Part shown: positions 55,897 to 63,407 of the stretch, one piece after another
Layout of the letters: every line of letters starts with the position of its first letter
How positions within the stretch are numbered: position 1 is the stretch's first letter
DNA from: Rubrimonas cliftonensis
Lineage (GTDB): Bacteria > Pseudomonadota > Alphaproteobacteria > Rhodobacterales > Rhodobacteraceae
Direction of reading: 5' to 3'
Length of the DNA: 64,000 nucleotides
NCBI RefSeq assembly: GCF_900107585.1
Contig: NZ_FNQM01000007.1
Coordinates: forward strand, 115,433-179,432
The notes under the pieces: model-generated
Told to the model about the DNA's origin: nothing
The model's input: the letters and a program-made list of their open reading frames with translations, nothing else
The model's database searches: none
Position numbers and translations under genes: made by a program

Positions 55897-56409
55897 ATGA
55901 CAGCGAAAACGCCGAAGCCGCGGGGCGCCTCCGTGGCCGATCTGATCCTGCCGGGTCTGGGGACGCTCTACGCGCTCTACTATGTCGCCTCGGTATGGGG
56001 CTTCCCGCCCGAGGCGCAGCGCAGCGGCCTGTTTCTCGCCGGGCTGTTCCTGACCCTGAGCGCGCTGCTGGTGGCGCGGTCGGCGCTGAAGGCCGTGCGC
56101 GAAGGCTGGCGGCCGGACTTCGAGGCGCTGCTGGGGCCGGAGGAGAACCGCCGCGGTCGCCTCGCCTTCCTGCTGCTGATCTTCGGCTATCTCGCCGTCG
56201 CGCCCTTCGGCGGCTTCACGCTCACGACCTTCGCGTTCCTGCTGCTGGGCGGGCTCGCGGTCGGGCTGCGGCCGTTCAGGCGCGCCCTCGCCTTCGCCGC
56301 CATCGGCGCGCTCGGCGGCTGGGCCTTCTTCATCGCGCTGCTCGGCACCCGCTTTCCGCAGGGACCGTTCGAGCGCCTCACCGAGCAGCTGGCCGCGACA
56401 TGGAACTGA
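55897..56409 (+). CDS. tctB: Tripartite tricarboxylate transporter small permease TctB (second system)
   Basis: A 170-residue protein with four membrane segments (about residues 13-33, 42-62, 90-125 and 133-150), a conserved TctB topology and the loop GPEENRRGRLAFLLLIFGYL. Assignment is by topology and position between tctC and tctA. The stop lies 10 bp inside the tctA gene. Confidence 0.87.
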   Translation: MTAKTPKPRGASVADLILPGLGTLYALYYVASVWGFPPEAQRSGLFLAGLFLTLSALLVARSALKAVREGWRPDFEALLGPEENRRGRLAFLLLIFGYLAVAPFGGFTLTTFAFLLLGGLAVGLRPFRRALAFAAIGALGGWAFFIALLGTRFPQGPFERLTEQLAATWN

Positions 56410-57902
56410 ACGCCTCCGGGCTCTGGGAGCTCTTCCTCTACTCGATGTCGATGTGGTGGATCATGGTCCCCGCGATCATGATCGGCATCGTCATGGGGGC
56501 GATCCCCGGATTCGCCGCGCACAACACCATCATCATGCTGCTGCCGCTGACGCTGGCCTTCGACGTGGACGTGGCGCTGACCTTCATGGTCGCGCTCTAC
56601 TGCGCGAGCCATCTCGGCGGCGGCATCCCGGCGATCCTGATGAACATCCCCGGCACCGGCGGCGCGGCGGCGACGACGCTCGACGGCTACCAGATGGCGA
56701 AGCAGGGCCGCGCGGCGAAGGCGCTGGCGCTCTCCTTCGTCGCCTCGGTCGGCGGCGGCCTGATCAGCTCGATCCTGACGCTGTTCCTGCTGCCCTATCT
56801 CGCGGAGGCCGGGTTCTACATCCGCTCCATCGAGATGATCGTCATCATGCTGTTCGGCCTGGCCCTCATCGCCGCCATCGCGGCGAAGGACATGCTGAAG
56901 GGGCTGATCGCCGGCGCGCTGGGCCTGATGCTGGGGGCCATGGGGGCCGACCACATCTACGCCACGCCGCGCGGCACCTTCGGGATGCTGGAGCTCTTCG
57001 ACGGCGTGCCGCTGGTGCCGGCGCTGGTCGGCCTCTTCGCCATATCCGAGGCGCTGGTGATGATCGAGAGCCGCGGCGGCGCCGCCGAGACCGCGATGCG
57101 CGTCACCCCCACCTGGCGCGAGACCTTCGCCAACATCCGGAGCGCCTGCCGCCACTGGTGGCTGACGCTCTGGACCGGTGTTCTAGGCCTCGTGATCGGC
57201 GTCACGCCCGGCGCCGGCGCCTCCATCGCGGCCTTCGTCGCATACCAGCAGGCGCAGCTGTTCTCGCGCACGCCGGAGAAGTTCGGCTCGGGCTGCGAGG
57301 AGGGCGTGGTGGCGCCGGAGTCCGCCAACAACGGCGTCACCACCGGCACGCTGGTGCCGCTGCTGGCCATTGGCATTCCCGGCGGCAGCACCGCGGCGGT
57401 GATGATGATCGTGCTGCAATACCATGGCGTGCCGTTCGGCCCGCGCCTCTTCGCGACCGAGCCGCTGATGGCCTATGGCGTGATCATGTCGATGGTCGTC
57501 GCCTACATCCTGATGATCTTCACGGTGTTCCCGATGGCGCGCTACCTCTCCAGCGTCACCATCGTGCCGAGCTGCTACATGGGGCCGATCATCATCGCGT
57601 TCTCGCTGGTGGGCGCCTATGTGCCGCGCGGCTTCATGTTCGACCTCGGCGTGGCGGTCGCCTTCGGGCTGATCGGCTACATCGCCCGCAAGACCGGCTA
57701 CCACGTCGCGGCGATCCTGATCGGGGTGATCCTCGGGCCGCTCCTGGAGAAGTCGTTCCTGCTGGTGATGCGGCTCTCAGGCGACGACATGGGCGCGATG
57801 TTCTCCTCGACCCTGGGCAACATCCTGTGGGGCGCGCTCGCACTGACCCTGCTCGGCCCGCCGCTGGCCGCGCGCCTGATGCGGGGGCGGGCGGCGGTGT
57901 AG
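56400..57902 (+). CDS. tctA: Tripartite tricarboxylate transporter large permease TctA (second system)
   Basis: A 500-residue inner-membrane transporter subunit with about 11-12 helices. The repeated TctA signatures are GAIPGFAAHNTIIMLLPLTL and GGIPAILMNIPGTGGAAATT in the first half, and GVVAPESANNGVTTGTLVPL followed by AIGIPGGSTAAVMMIVLQYH in the second. The ATG at 56400 overlaps tctB by 10 bp; an upstream extension of the frame is inside tctB. It ends the operon begun at 51530. Compared with the first TctA of the window, the N-terminal motif has FAAHN rather than LGSVN. Confidence 0.92.
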   Translation: MELNASGLWELFLYSMSMWWIMVPAIMIGIVMGAIPGFAAHNTIIMLLPLTLAFDVDVALTFMVALYCASHLGGGIPAILMNIPGTGGAAATTLDGYQMAKQGRAAKALALSFVASVGGGLISSILTLFLLPYLAEAGFYIRSIEMIVIMLFGLALIAAIAAKDMLKGLIAGALGLMLGAMGADHIYATPRGTFGMLELFDGVPLVPALVGLFAISEALVMIESRGGAAETAMRVTPTWRETFANIRSACRHWWLTLWTGVLGLVIGVTPGAGASIAAFVAYQQAQLFSRTPEKFGSGCEEGVVAPESANNGVTTGTLVPLLAIGIPGGSTAAVMMIVLQYHGVPFGPRLFATEPLMAYGVIMSMVVAYILMIFTVFPMARYLSSVTIVPSCYMGPIIIAFSLVGAYVPRGFMFDLGVAVAFGLIGYIARKTGYHVAAILIGVILGPLLEKSFLLVMRLSGDDMGAMFSSTLGNILWGALALTLLGPPLAARLMRGRAAV

Positions 57903-58025
57903 GATCGAAGTCGCAAACGTCTCCCGCTCGGGCGAAATGCGCGGGAATCGGTCATTCGGGCCGTCGGCCTTCGACGGCCGAGAAGGCTCGCGTTCCGGCC
58001 CGTCGCCGATCGGTCGGCTCGACAC

Positions 58026-58239
58026 GATAACTGGCCATTCGCGCGAGCTGGCGGGTGATGACAACCGAGCCGGCGCCGTGGCGGTCCTCGATGATCTCGA
58101 TCAGGTCCCTGCGCTGCTAGTGAGCGAGCCTATCAGGCCCCGCGGCGTCGAGGATCAGAAGGTCGGTTCGCACCAGCTGTCGGAACAGCCGCGGGCAGCA
58201 CCCGTCGCCATGGGCGAGCTCAAGCTCGGCGAAGAAAGT
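58026..58239 (-). pseudogene. IS21-family istB remnant
   Basis: About 71 codons on the minus strand read FFAELELAHGDGCCPRLFRQ, LVRTDLLILDAAGPDRLAH, then TAG (58117-58119), then QRRDLIEIIEDRHGAGSVVI and TRQLARM. This follows the middle of the IstB ATP-binding helper protein (the LLILDD Walker B region through the SQLP region). Both ends are lost and no istA or terminal inverted repeats were found. An old IS21 insertion, decayed, between tctA and the LuxR gene. Confidence 0.72.
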
Positions 58240-58304
58240 TGGACGTCAGGCCCACCCGTCCGCCACCGCGACTGGAATTCAAACCGAACGCCTGCCATAG
58301 TTAG

Positions 58305-58329
58305 CGACCGACGGCGCGATTTTCGGTCG
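58305..58329. promoter_or_regulatory. Inverted repeat CGACCGA-N11-TCGGTCG
   Basis: Perfect 7-bp arms upstream of the LuxR-type gene, in an AT-richer patch. A candidate operator or a transcript hairpin; no regulator can be assigned. Confidence 0.3.
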
Positions 58330-58439
58330 TGGCCGTCCGGCGCCTGGTCAGTTAGTCTTGCAGCGACGAGAGACGTTGCCGACAGCAGGCGGTCTTGGAC
58401 GGATCCGCAGTTGCGGCAACTGCGAAGGGAGTGCGGGAG

Positions 58440-59159
58440 GTGGATCCGACCGAGATCGCCGCCGGGATGGCCGGCCTCGGGACACTCAGCGAGGTCAGCC
58501 GCCGGCTGGCGGAGGTCGGGGCGGTCTGGGGCTTTCCGAACCACGCGATCGGCCCGTTGCCGACCGCGGACCGGCCCGTGGAGGACGCGCCGTTCATGGT
58601 CGAGAACTGGCCGGCGGAATGGGTGCGCACCTACTTCGCGGAGGGGTTCGGCGCGTTCGATCCGGTCCCGCGCGCCGCCGAGACGCTGACCGTTCCGATG
58701 ACGATCGCCGAAATCCGTCAGGGAGCGGCCGGCTTCCGACCCGATCCGCGCGCCGAGCGCATCTTTGCGCTCTCGGACCGGCTGGGGATGACGTGCGGGC
58801 TGCTGATCCCGGTCTTCGGCCCGCAGAACTATCGCGCCATGGTGTGCTTCGCAGGGCCCGGACCCGACCCCGATCCGCCAACCATCGCGGCGCTGCGGCT
58901 CGTGGGGCTCTGCGCGCATGACCGCATCCGGGAGTTGAGCCGGGAGTTGCGGCGGCAGGCGATCGCGCTGTCGGCGCGCGAACGGGACATCGTCGTCGCC
59001 GCCGGTCAGGGACAATCCGACAGCGATATCGCGACCGCGTTGGGGATCACCGTGCGAACGGTCCGGTTCCACTTTGCGAGCATCCGGCGGAAGCTCGGCG
59101 CCGCAAACCGGGTTCAGGCCCTCGCCATGGCCGCCAATCTGGGTCTTCTCGGGAGATAG
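58440..59159 (+). CDS. LuxR family quorum-sensing-type regulator (solo)
   Basis: About 239 residues. The N-terminal autoinducer-binding domain (residues about 10-155) retains Trp61, Tyr65 and Asp74 with the spacing of TraR Trp57, Tyr61 and Asp70, which contact acyl-homoserine lactone. C-terminal LuxR helix-turn-helix: ALSARERDIVVAAGQGQSDS and IATALGITVRTVRFHFASIR, then KLGAANRVQALAMA. The start is uncertain: GTG 58440 with AGGGAG upstream is preferred; GTG 58431 and TTG 58395 are in frame. No luxI-type synthase lies in the window. A near-perfect lux-type box follows 32 bp after its stop. Confidence 0.88.
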   Translation: MDPTEIAAGMAGLGTLSEVSRRLAEVGAVWGFPNHAIGPLPTADRPVEDAPFMVENWPAEWVRTYFAEGFGAFDPVPRAAETLTVPMTIAEIRQGAAGFRPDPRAERIFALSDRLGMTCGLLIPVFGPQNYRAMVCFAGPGPDPDPPTIAALRLVGLCAHDRIRELSRELRRQAIALSARERDIVVAAGQGQSDSDIATALGITVRTVRFHFASIRRKLGAANRVQALAMAANLGLLGR

Positions 59160-59190
59160 CGGGCCTCGATCGCGCCGGCTTTCCCACCTG

Positions 59191-59210
59191 ACCTGTCACC
59201 TGTGACAGTA
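59191..59210 (+). promoter_or_regulatory. lux-type box (CT-N12-AG dyad)
   Basis: The 16-bp core (59193-59208) consists of arms CTGTCAC and GTGACAG around a CT centre, giving the CT-N12-AG geometry of LuxR-type boxes. It lies between the LuxR gene (stop 59159) and the VPLPA-tailed protein gene (start 59299). With the usual box position near -42, transcription would start at about 59240-59245, giving a 5' leader of 50-60 bases. Confidence 0.6.
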
Positions 59211-59298
59211 GACGCCCTGTCGCGGGAAAGCATCATCGGCGACCGTGATCCATGCCCTGGGTGGAAGGCCCTGAAGATCGTCGCGAAAGGATTGGCCC

Positions 59299-60228
59299 GT
59301 GGTGAAGCGCTCCCTCTCGATCTGCCTTGCCGTGCTGTTTGCCGCCGGGGCACATGCCGCCACCGTCAACAGGGTCGTGATCGGCGAGGGCGGGCTCGGC
59401 GCGGCGCCCTGTGGCGATCCGCCCCTGAAGATCGACACCTCGTCCGTAACGGGAGTCTCCGAAGAGTCCGGCACCGCCGGAGTCAATCTGTTCGGCACTT
59501 GCCAGGGCTTCGTCAAGGGTGTGGCCAACAACGGCTTCACCGCGGTGCGGGGTCTGATCGACGGAACCGGCCACGCCAACTCGGTCGTCACCGTCACCGC
59601 CAGCTCCAGGGTTGAGGTGACCATCATGGCGCCGCCGGGGCTGGCGACTCAACTCATCCCGGTGACCGTCAATCCCTACCTCAGCGGCTCCGTGTCCGCC
59701 GCTGGTCTTTCGGACCCCCTCTCGGTCGTCGGTGCGGGCGGTGTCGCCACATCCTTCGCCGAAATCGTGCTCGAGAACGCCGGAACCAGAAGCGCGAACT
59801 CGCGGAGGATCACGGCGGCGGCCTCCGCGAGCCAACGCAACGGCGGCATGGATGCGGATGGCGCAAACTACACGAGCGACCTGGGAGCCTCCCTGACGGT
59901 GCGCCCCTCGCAGCCGCTCTTCGTGACGTTCCTGCTCAACGGCGTCCTCCAACTTAACGCGTCTCCCAATTCGGCGAATGGGTACGGCGTCGTGTCGGTC
60001 GAGGCGGATCGGACCTTCTCCTTCGACCCGTTCGGCCCGGCGCTGATCCTGCCCGCGGGCTACAGCGCCTTCGCAGAAGGCGTGATCGTCGACAACCGCT
60101 GGATCGACCCGCGCGCTCCGGTCGCAGCGGTCCCGCTGCCCGCCACCTTGCCGCTGCTGGCGACGACGCTGGTCCTCGCGGGCGTTGCGCGCAGACGGCG
60201 GGCCGCCGGGATGGCGCGCCGCGGCTGA
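59299..60228 (+). CDS. Exported protein with VPLPA-CTERM-type sorting tail
   Basis: A 309-residue protein of no recognised enzyme family. The signal peptide is KRSLSICLAVLFAAGAHA (cleavage near residue 21). The mature part is a Ser/Ala/Gly/Val-rich, beta-strand-like region with two early cysteines (APCGDPP and FGTCQGF). The C-terminus is AVPLPATLPLLATTLVLAG followed by VARRRR, a textbook VPLPA motif, hydrophobic helix and basic tail. Start is GTG 59299 (or the adjacent GTG 59302). Preceded by a lux-type box and the LuxR solo gene, so it is a likely quorum-regulated surface or matrix protein. Confidence 0.8.
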   Translation: MVKRSLSICLAVLFAAGAHAATVNRVVIGEGGLGAAPCGDPPLKIDTSSVTGVSEESGTAGVNLFGTCQGFVKGVANNGFTAVRGLIDGTGHANSVVTVTASSRVEVTIMAPPGLATQLIPVTVNPYLSGSVSAAGLSDPLSVVGAGGVATSFAEIVLENAGTRSANSRRITAAASASQRNGGMDADGANYTSDLGASLTVRPSQPLFVTFLLNGVLQLNASPNSANGYGVVSVEADRTFSFDPFGPALILPAGYSAFAEGVIVDNRWIDPRAPVAAVPLPATLPLLATTLVLAGVARRRRAAGMARRG

Positions 60229-60302
60229 TCGGGCGCGGCGCCTGCGCTGAGGGCGGCCTGTCGACGCGACCGACCATCTGGGAAAGGGCGGGCCATCGGC
60301 TC

Positions 60303-60330
60303 TCCGCGTGCGGCTGCAGCTGCACGCGGA
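60303..60330. repeat. 28-bp near-perfect palindrome
   Basis: Arms TCCGCGTGC and GCACGCGGA are perfect complements, and the centre GGCTGCAGCT pairs with itself except for one G-T pair. There is no T tract on either side, so a simple terminator is not favoured; a long hairpin or a protein-binding dyad fits. Confidence 0.6.
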
Positions 60331-60365
60331 CCAAAAGACGGTGGGTGCCGATGGCATTCAGGTCG

Positions 60366-60412
60366 CAAGACCTGTACCGCTTGTGCCGGCGCAATCAACA
60401 TGACAGGTCTTG
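60366..60412. repeat. 10-bp inverted repeat with 27-bp spacer
   Basis: CAAGACCTGT (60366-60375) and ACAGGTCTTG (60403-60412) are perfect inverse copies. Possibly ends of a vanished element or an operator; function unknown. Confidence 0.5.
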
Positions 60413-60670
60413 AAGTACCCAACGCGCAATAGGCTCTTCAGTAGCAGAGAAAGCAAGACCGCAGTCTCGTTCCCTCCAGCGATTGCCCGCATTCGAAGGA
60501 TAGGCCGACACAGCGCTCCATGCGACCAGAGACCGCTTCGTCCGCGATCCCGTCGTTGACGAGGGCGCGCGCGAACGGCAGCTTCCGCGTCAGTCGTCCA
60601 CAGCCCGCGACTGGCTGAAAAGTGCGCAACCCGGCCATTGAGCTTGCGGCCTCGTTCCTCGCCGCGCGGC

Positions 60671-61279
60671 TCAATCGAAGACCTCGGCGGCCCTTACGCC
60701 CCAGATGTCGGCTTTCGGCGCCCAGCCTTCGACGCCGGAGGTCTCGACAAGGCACCAGTGCGGCTCGCAGGCGTCCAGACGCGCGGTCACGCCGGTCTCC
60801 AGCTTCGCGACGGGCGCGGCGGACCAGTCGGGACTGCGGCGCAGCACCGTCTCCGGCGCCGCGGTGACGACGGCGCTGCGCCAGTTGCGCAGCATGGCGT
60901 GGTGGATCCAGCCGGTGCTGTCGTCCTGGTCGCGGACCCGTCGCCAAAGGCCGTGCTCCGCTATCACCTCGAGCGGCGCGCCGCGACGGGTGAACACCCA
61001 GTCGATGCGGTGGGCGGTGGAGGGGCCGCGGCGCAGGTTGGCGCGGTCCACGGTCAGCGTGACGAAGCGCGGCAGCGGGAGGTTGGTCTCGGGGCCGAGG
61101 CGCGGCGCGGCCTCGCCCGCCGGTGGGCTGTCGGAAGGGGCGAGGGCCGCCGCCTCGGGCGCCGGCGCCGCGCTCTGGGCGAGGGCGGCGGGGGCCAGCC
61201 CGGGGGCCGGCAGGGGAGCGAGCAGGACGATCGCCGCGGCTGCGGCGAGGCGGCGGGCCGGGCGGGCGGTCGCGGTCAA
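60671..61279 (-). CDS. Exported SH3-domain protein
   Basis: About 202 residues. The N-terminus is a signal peptide (RRLAAAAAIVLLAPLPAPG) followed by a Pro/Ala-rich linker, then two SH3-like (SH3_3/bacterial SH3) modules: VTLTVDRANLRRGPSTAHRI and VFTRRGAPLEVIAEHGLWRR with TGWIHHAML, and a second copy LRRSPDWSAAPVAKLETGV to VEGWAPKADIWGV. Such proteins bind peptidoglycan or act in the periplasm. TTG at 61279 with GGAGCG upstream is preferred; TTG 61324 is also in frame. Divergent from the hydroxyacid dehydrogenase gene. Confidence 0.82.
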   Translation of the reverse strand: MTATARPARRLAAAAAIVLLAPLPAPGLAPAALAQSAAPAPEAAALAPSDSPPAGEAAPRLGPETNLPLPRFVTLTVDRANLRRGPSTAHRIDWVFTRRGAPLEVIAEHGLWRRVRDQDDSTGWIHHAMLRNWRSAVVTAAPETVLRRSPDWSAAPVAKLETGVTARLDACEPHWCLVETSGVEGWAPKADIWGVRAAEVFD

Positions 61280-61374
61280 CTGGGTCGCTCCATGGCGCGG
61301 TCTCGTGACGGGCGTCGGTTGCAATCCCGAGCGCCGTAAGATTCTATCACGGGGCGTCGTCGGGAGGGAATGAC

Positions 61375-62364
61375 ATGCCGCATCGCAGGCTGAGCGTCGT
61401 CGTCACGCGGCGGTTGCCGGAGGTCGTCGAGACCCGGATGCGCGAGCTGTTCGACGTGACGCTCAACGAGAGCGACGCGCCGATGGACGCCGAGGCGCTG
61501 GCGCGAGTCGCCGCCTCCGCCGAGGTGCTCGTGCCGACCGTCACCGATCGCATCGATCAGGCCGTCGTCAAGCGCGGCAAGGAGGGCGGGCTCAAGCTGA
61601 TCGCCAACTATGGCGCGGGCTTCGACCACATCGACGTCGCGACCGCGCGCGAGCAGGGGCTGATCGTCACCAACACCCCCGGCGTGCTCGCCGAAGACAC
61701 CGCCGACATGACCATGGCGCTGATCCTCGCCATTCCGCGCCGGCTGGCCGAGGGCATGGCGCTGATCCAGTCGGGCAAGTGGGACGGCTGGGCGCCGACC
61801 GGCATGGTGGGGCGCAGGCTCGGCGGCAAGCGCCTCGGGATCGTCGGCATGGGCCATGTCGGGCAGGCGGTCGCGCGGCGCGCCGGCGGCTTCGGCCTGC
61901 AGGTCCACTACCACGACCGCCAGCGCCTGCGGCCCGAGACCGAGGAGGCGCTGGGCGCGACCTGGTGGGAGAGCCTCGACCAGATGCTCGCGCGCATGGA
62001 CATCGTCACCGTCCACGTCCCGCACACGCCGGCGACCTTCCACCTGCTCTCGGCCCGGCGGTTGAAACTGATGAAGCCCTCAGCCTATCTCGTGAACACT
62101 GCACGCGGCGAGATCGTCGACGAGAACGCGCTGACGCGGATGCTGATGAAGCGCGAGCTGGCCGGCGCCGGGCTCGACGTGTTCGAGAAGGAGCCGGCGG
62201 TGAACCCGCGCCTGATGAACCTGCCCAACGTGGTGCTGCTGCCGCACATGGCGTCGGCCACCGAGGAGGGCCGGCGCGACATGGGCGAGAAGGTGATCCT
62301 CAACATCAAGACCTATGCGGACGGCCACCGCCCGCCGGACCAGGTGCTGCCGTCAATGCTGTGA
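61375..62364 (+). CDS. D-isomer-specific 2-hydroxyacid dehydrogenase
   Basis: A 329-residue NAD(P)-dependent enzyme reducing 2-oxoacids such as glyoxylate or hydroxypyruvate. NAD-binding GIVGMGHVGQAVARRAGGFG, catalytic Arg in LVNTARGEIVDENALTRML, Glu in DVFEKEPAVNP and His in LLPHMASATEEGRRD. Lid segment ANYGAGFDHIDVATAREQG. Length and motifs typical. Start ATG has GGGAGG 8 bp upstream. The SDR gene follows 49 bp later on the same strand. Confidence 0.92.
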   Translation: MPHRRLSVVVTRRLPEVVETRMRELFDVTLNESDAPMDAEALARVAASAEVLVPTVTDRIDQAVVKRGKEGGLKLIANYGAGFDHIDVATAREQGLIVTNTPGVLAEDTADMTMALILAIPRRLAEGMALIQSGKWDGWAPTGMVGRRLGGKRLGIVGMGHVGQAVARRAGGFGLQVHYHDRQRLRPETEEALGATWWESLDQMLARMDIVTVHVPHTPATFHLLSARRLKLMKPSAYLVNTARGEIVDENALTRMLMKRELAGAGLDVFEKEPAVNPRLMNLPNVVLLPHMASATEEGRRDMGEKVILNIKTYADGHRPPDQVLPSML

Positions 62365-62413
62365 GGGCGGCCGGAGCGAGGCCCCGCTGGGGGCGCGAGA
62401 AGGAAAGACCGAC

Positions 62414-63190
62414 ATGGACATGGGGATCAGGGGCCGCACCGCGATCGTGTGCGCCGGCTCGAAGGGGCTCGGGAAGGGCTGCGCGCTGGCGCTGGCGGGC
62501 GAGGGCGTGAACATCGTGCTCAACGCCCGCTCCGCCGGTCCGCTGGAGGAGACGGCGGCCGAGCTGCGCCGCCTCGGCGCGACGGTGACGACGGTGGCGG
62601 CGGACGTGACGACCGACGAAGGCCGCGCGGCGCTGATCGCGGCCTGCCCGAACCCCGACATCCTGGTGAACAACGCCGGCGGCCCGCCGCCCGGGCTCTG
62701 GAGCGACTGGGGCCGCGAAGCGTGGCAGGCGGCGCTGGAGATGTCGATGCTGGCGCCGATCTTCCTCACCACGGCGCTGCTGCCGGGGATGATGGAGCGC
62801 GGCTGGGGCCGGGTGGTCAACATCACCTCGCAGTCGGTGAAGGGGCCGATCCCGCAGCTCGGCCTGTCCAACGCGGCGCGGGCCGGGCTGACGGGCTTCG
62901 TCGCCGGCACGTCGCGGCAGGTGGCCGGAAAGGGCGTCACCATCAACAACCTCCTGCCCGGCAGCCACGCCACCGACCGCGCGACCGCTCTGGAGAAGGC
63001 CGTGGCGAGCCAGAAGGGCGTGAGCCTCGAGGAGGCCTCGGCGATCCGCAAGGCGTCGATCCCCGCCGGGCGCTACGGCACCATCGAGGAGTTCGGCGCC
63101 GCCTGCGCCTGGCTCTGCTCCGCCCATGCCGGCTTCGTCGTCGGCCAGAACATCCTGCTCGACGGCGGTCAGACCAACGTGACGCTCTGA
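62414..63190 (+). CDS. Short-chain dehydrogenase/reductase
   Basis: A 258-residue SDR. Cofactor motif AIVCAGSKGLGKGCALALAG (slightly unusual, C-A-G-S-x-G-L-G), NNAG in DILVNNAGGPPPG, catalytic Ser in NITSQSVKGPIPQ. At the position of the YxxxK active site the sequence is LGLSNAARAGLTGF, where the normal Tyr and Lys are replaced (Ser and Arg/Ala); this is seen in an SDR subgroup and may mean altered chemistry. C-terminal GQNILLDGGQTNV is typical. ATG with AGGAAAG upstream. A 19-bp imperfect tandem duplication (63178-63215) spans its stop codon. Confidence 0.88.
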   Translation: MDMGIRGRTAIVCAGSKGLGKGCALALAGEGVNIVLNARSAGPLEETAAELRRLGATVTTVAADVTTDEGRAALIAACPNPDILVNNAGGPPPGLWSDWGREAWQAALEMSMLAPIFLTTALLPGMMERGWGRVVNITSQSVKGPIPQLGLSNAARAGLTGFVAGTSRQVAGKGVTINNLLPGSHATDRATALEKAVASQKGVSLEEASAIRKASIPAGRYGTIEEFGAACAWLCSAHAGFVVGQNILLDGGQTNVTL

Positions 63191-63237
63191 GCCCGACGTG
63201 ACGCCCTGAGCGCGCGAGGTTCGGGCGCGCGGCCCGC

Positions 63238-63247
63238 GGGGGGGGGG
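63238..63247 (+). repeat. Run of ten G upstream of the amidase gene
   Basis: A G10 homopolymer 160 bp before the Tae4-like start. It is the longest single-base run noticed in the window. It could be a slippage site or a hard-to-sequence artefact; it is not within a supported gene. Confidence 0.6.
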
Positions 63248-63407
63248 TAGGCGATGCGAGGCGGCAGCGCCGCCGCCCGCGCGGCGCGCGGCGCGCAGGA
63301 CCGCATGCGCGCCGCGCGATGGCGCGAATGCGGGACGGCGCCGGCGGCCGGGGCTCGCCATCATGCGTCTCGGGCGCAGGGGGCGCCCTGCCGCAGAGAG
63401 GGCGCCG

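Larger units (their letters stand above)
60229..60670. other. Intergenic region with palindromes, no gene recognised
   Basis: About 440 bp between the VPLPA protein gene and the SH3-domain gene, less GC-rich than its surroundings. Open frames on both strands carry no recognisable domain or ribosome site. It holds the two dyads listed separately (60303-60330 and 60366-60412). Confidence 0.55.

Noticed and set aside
58395..58439. TTG 58395 as start of the LuxR gene
   Set aside because: It adds 15 residues with no domain support and lacks a good ribosome site; GTG 58440 has AGGGAG upstream. Not excluded.
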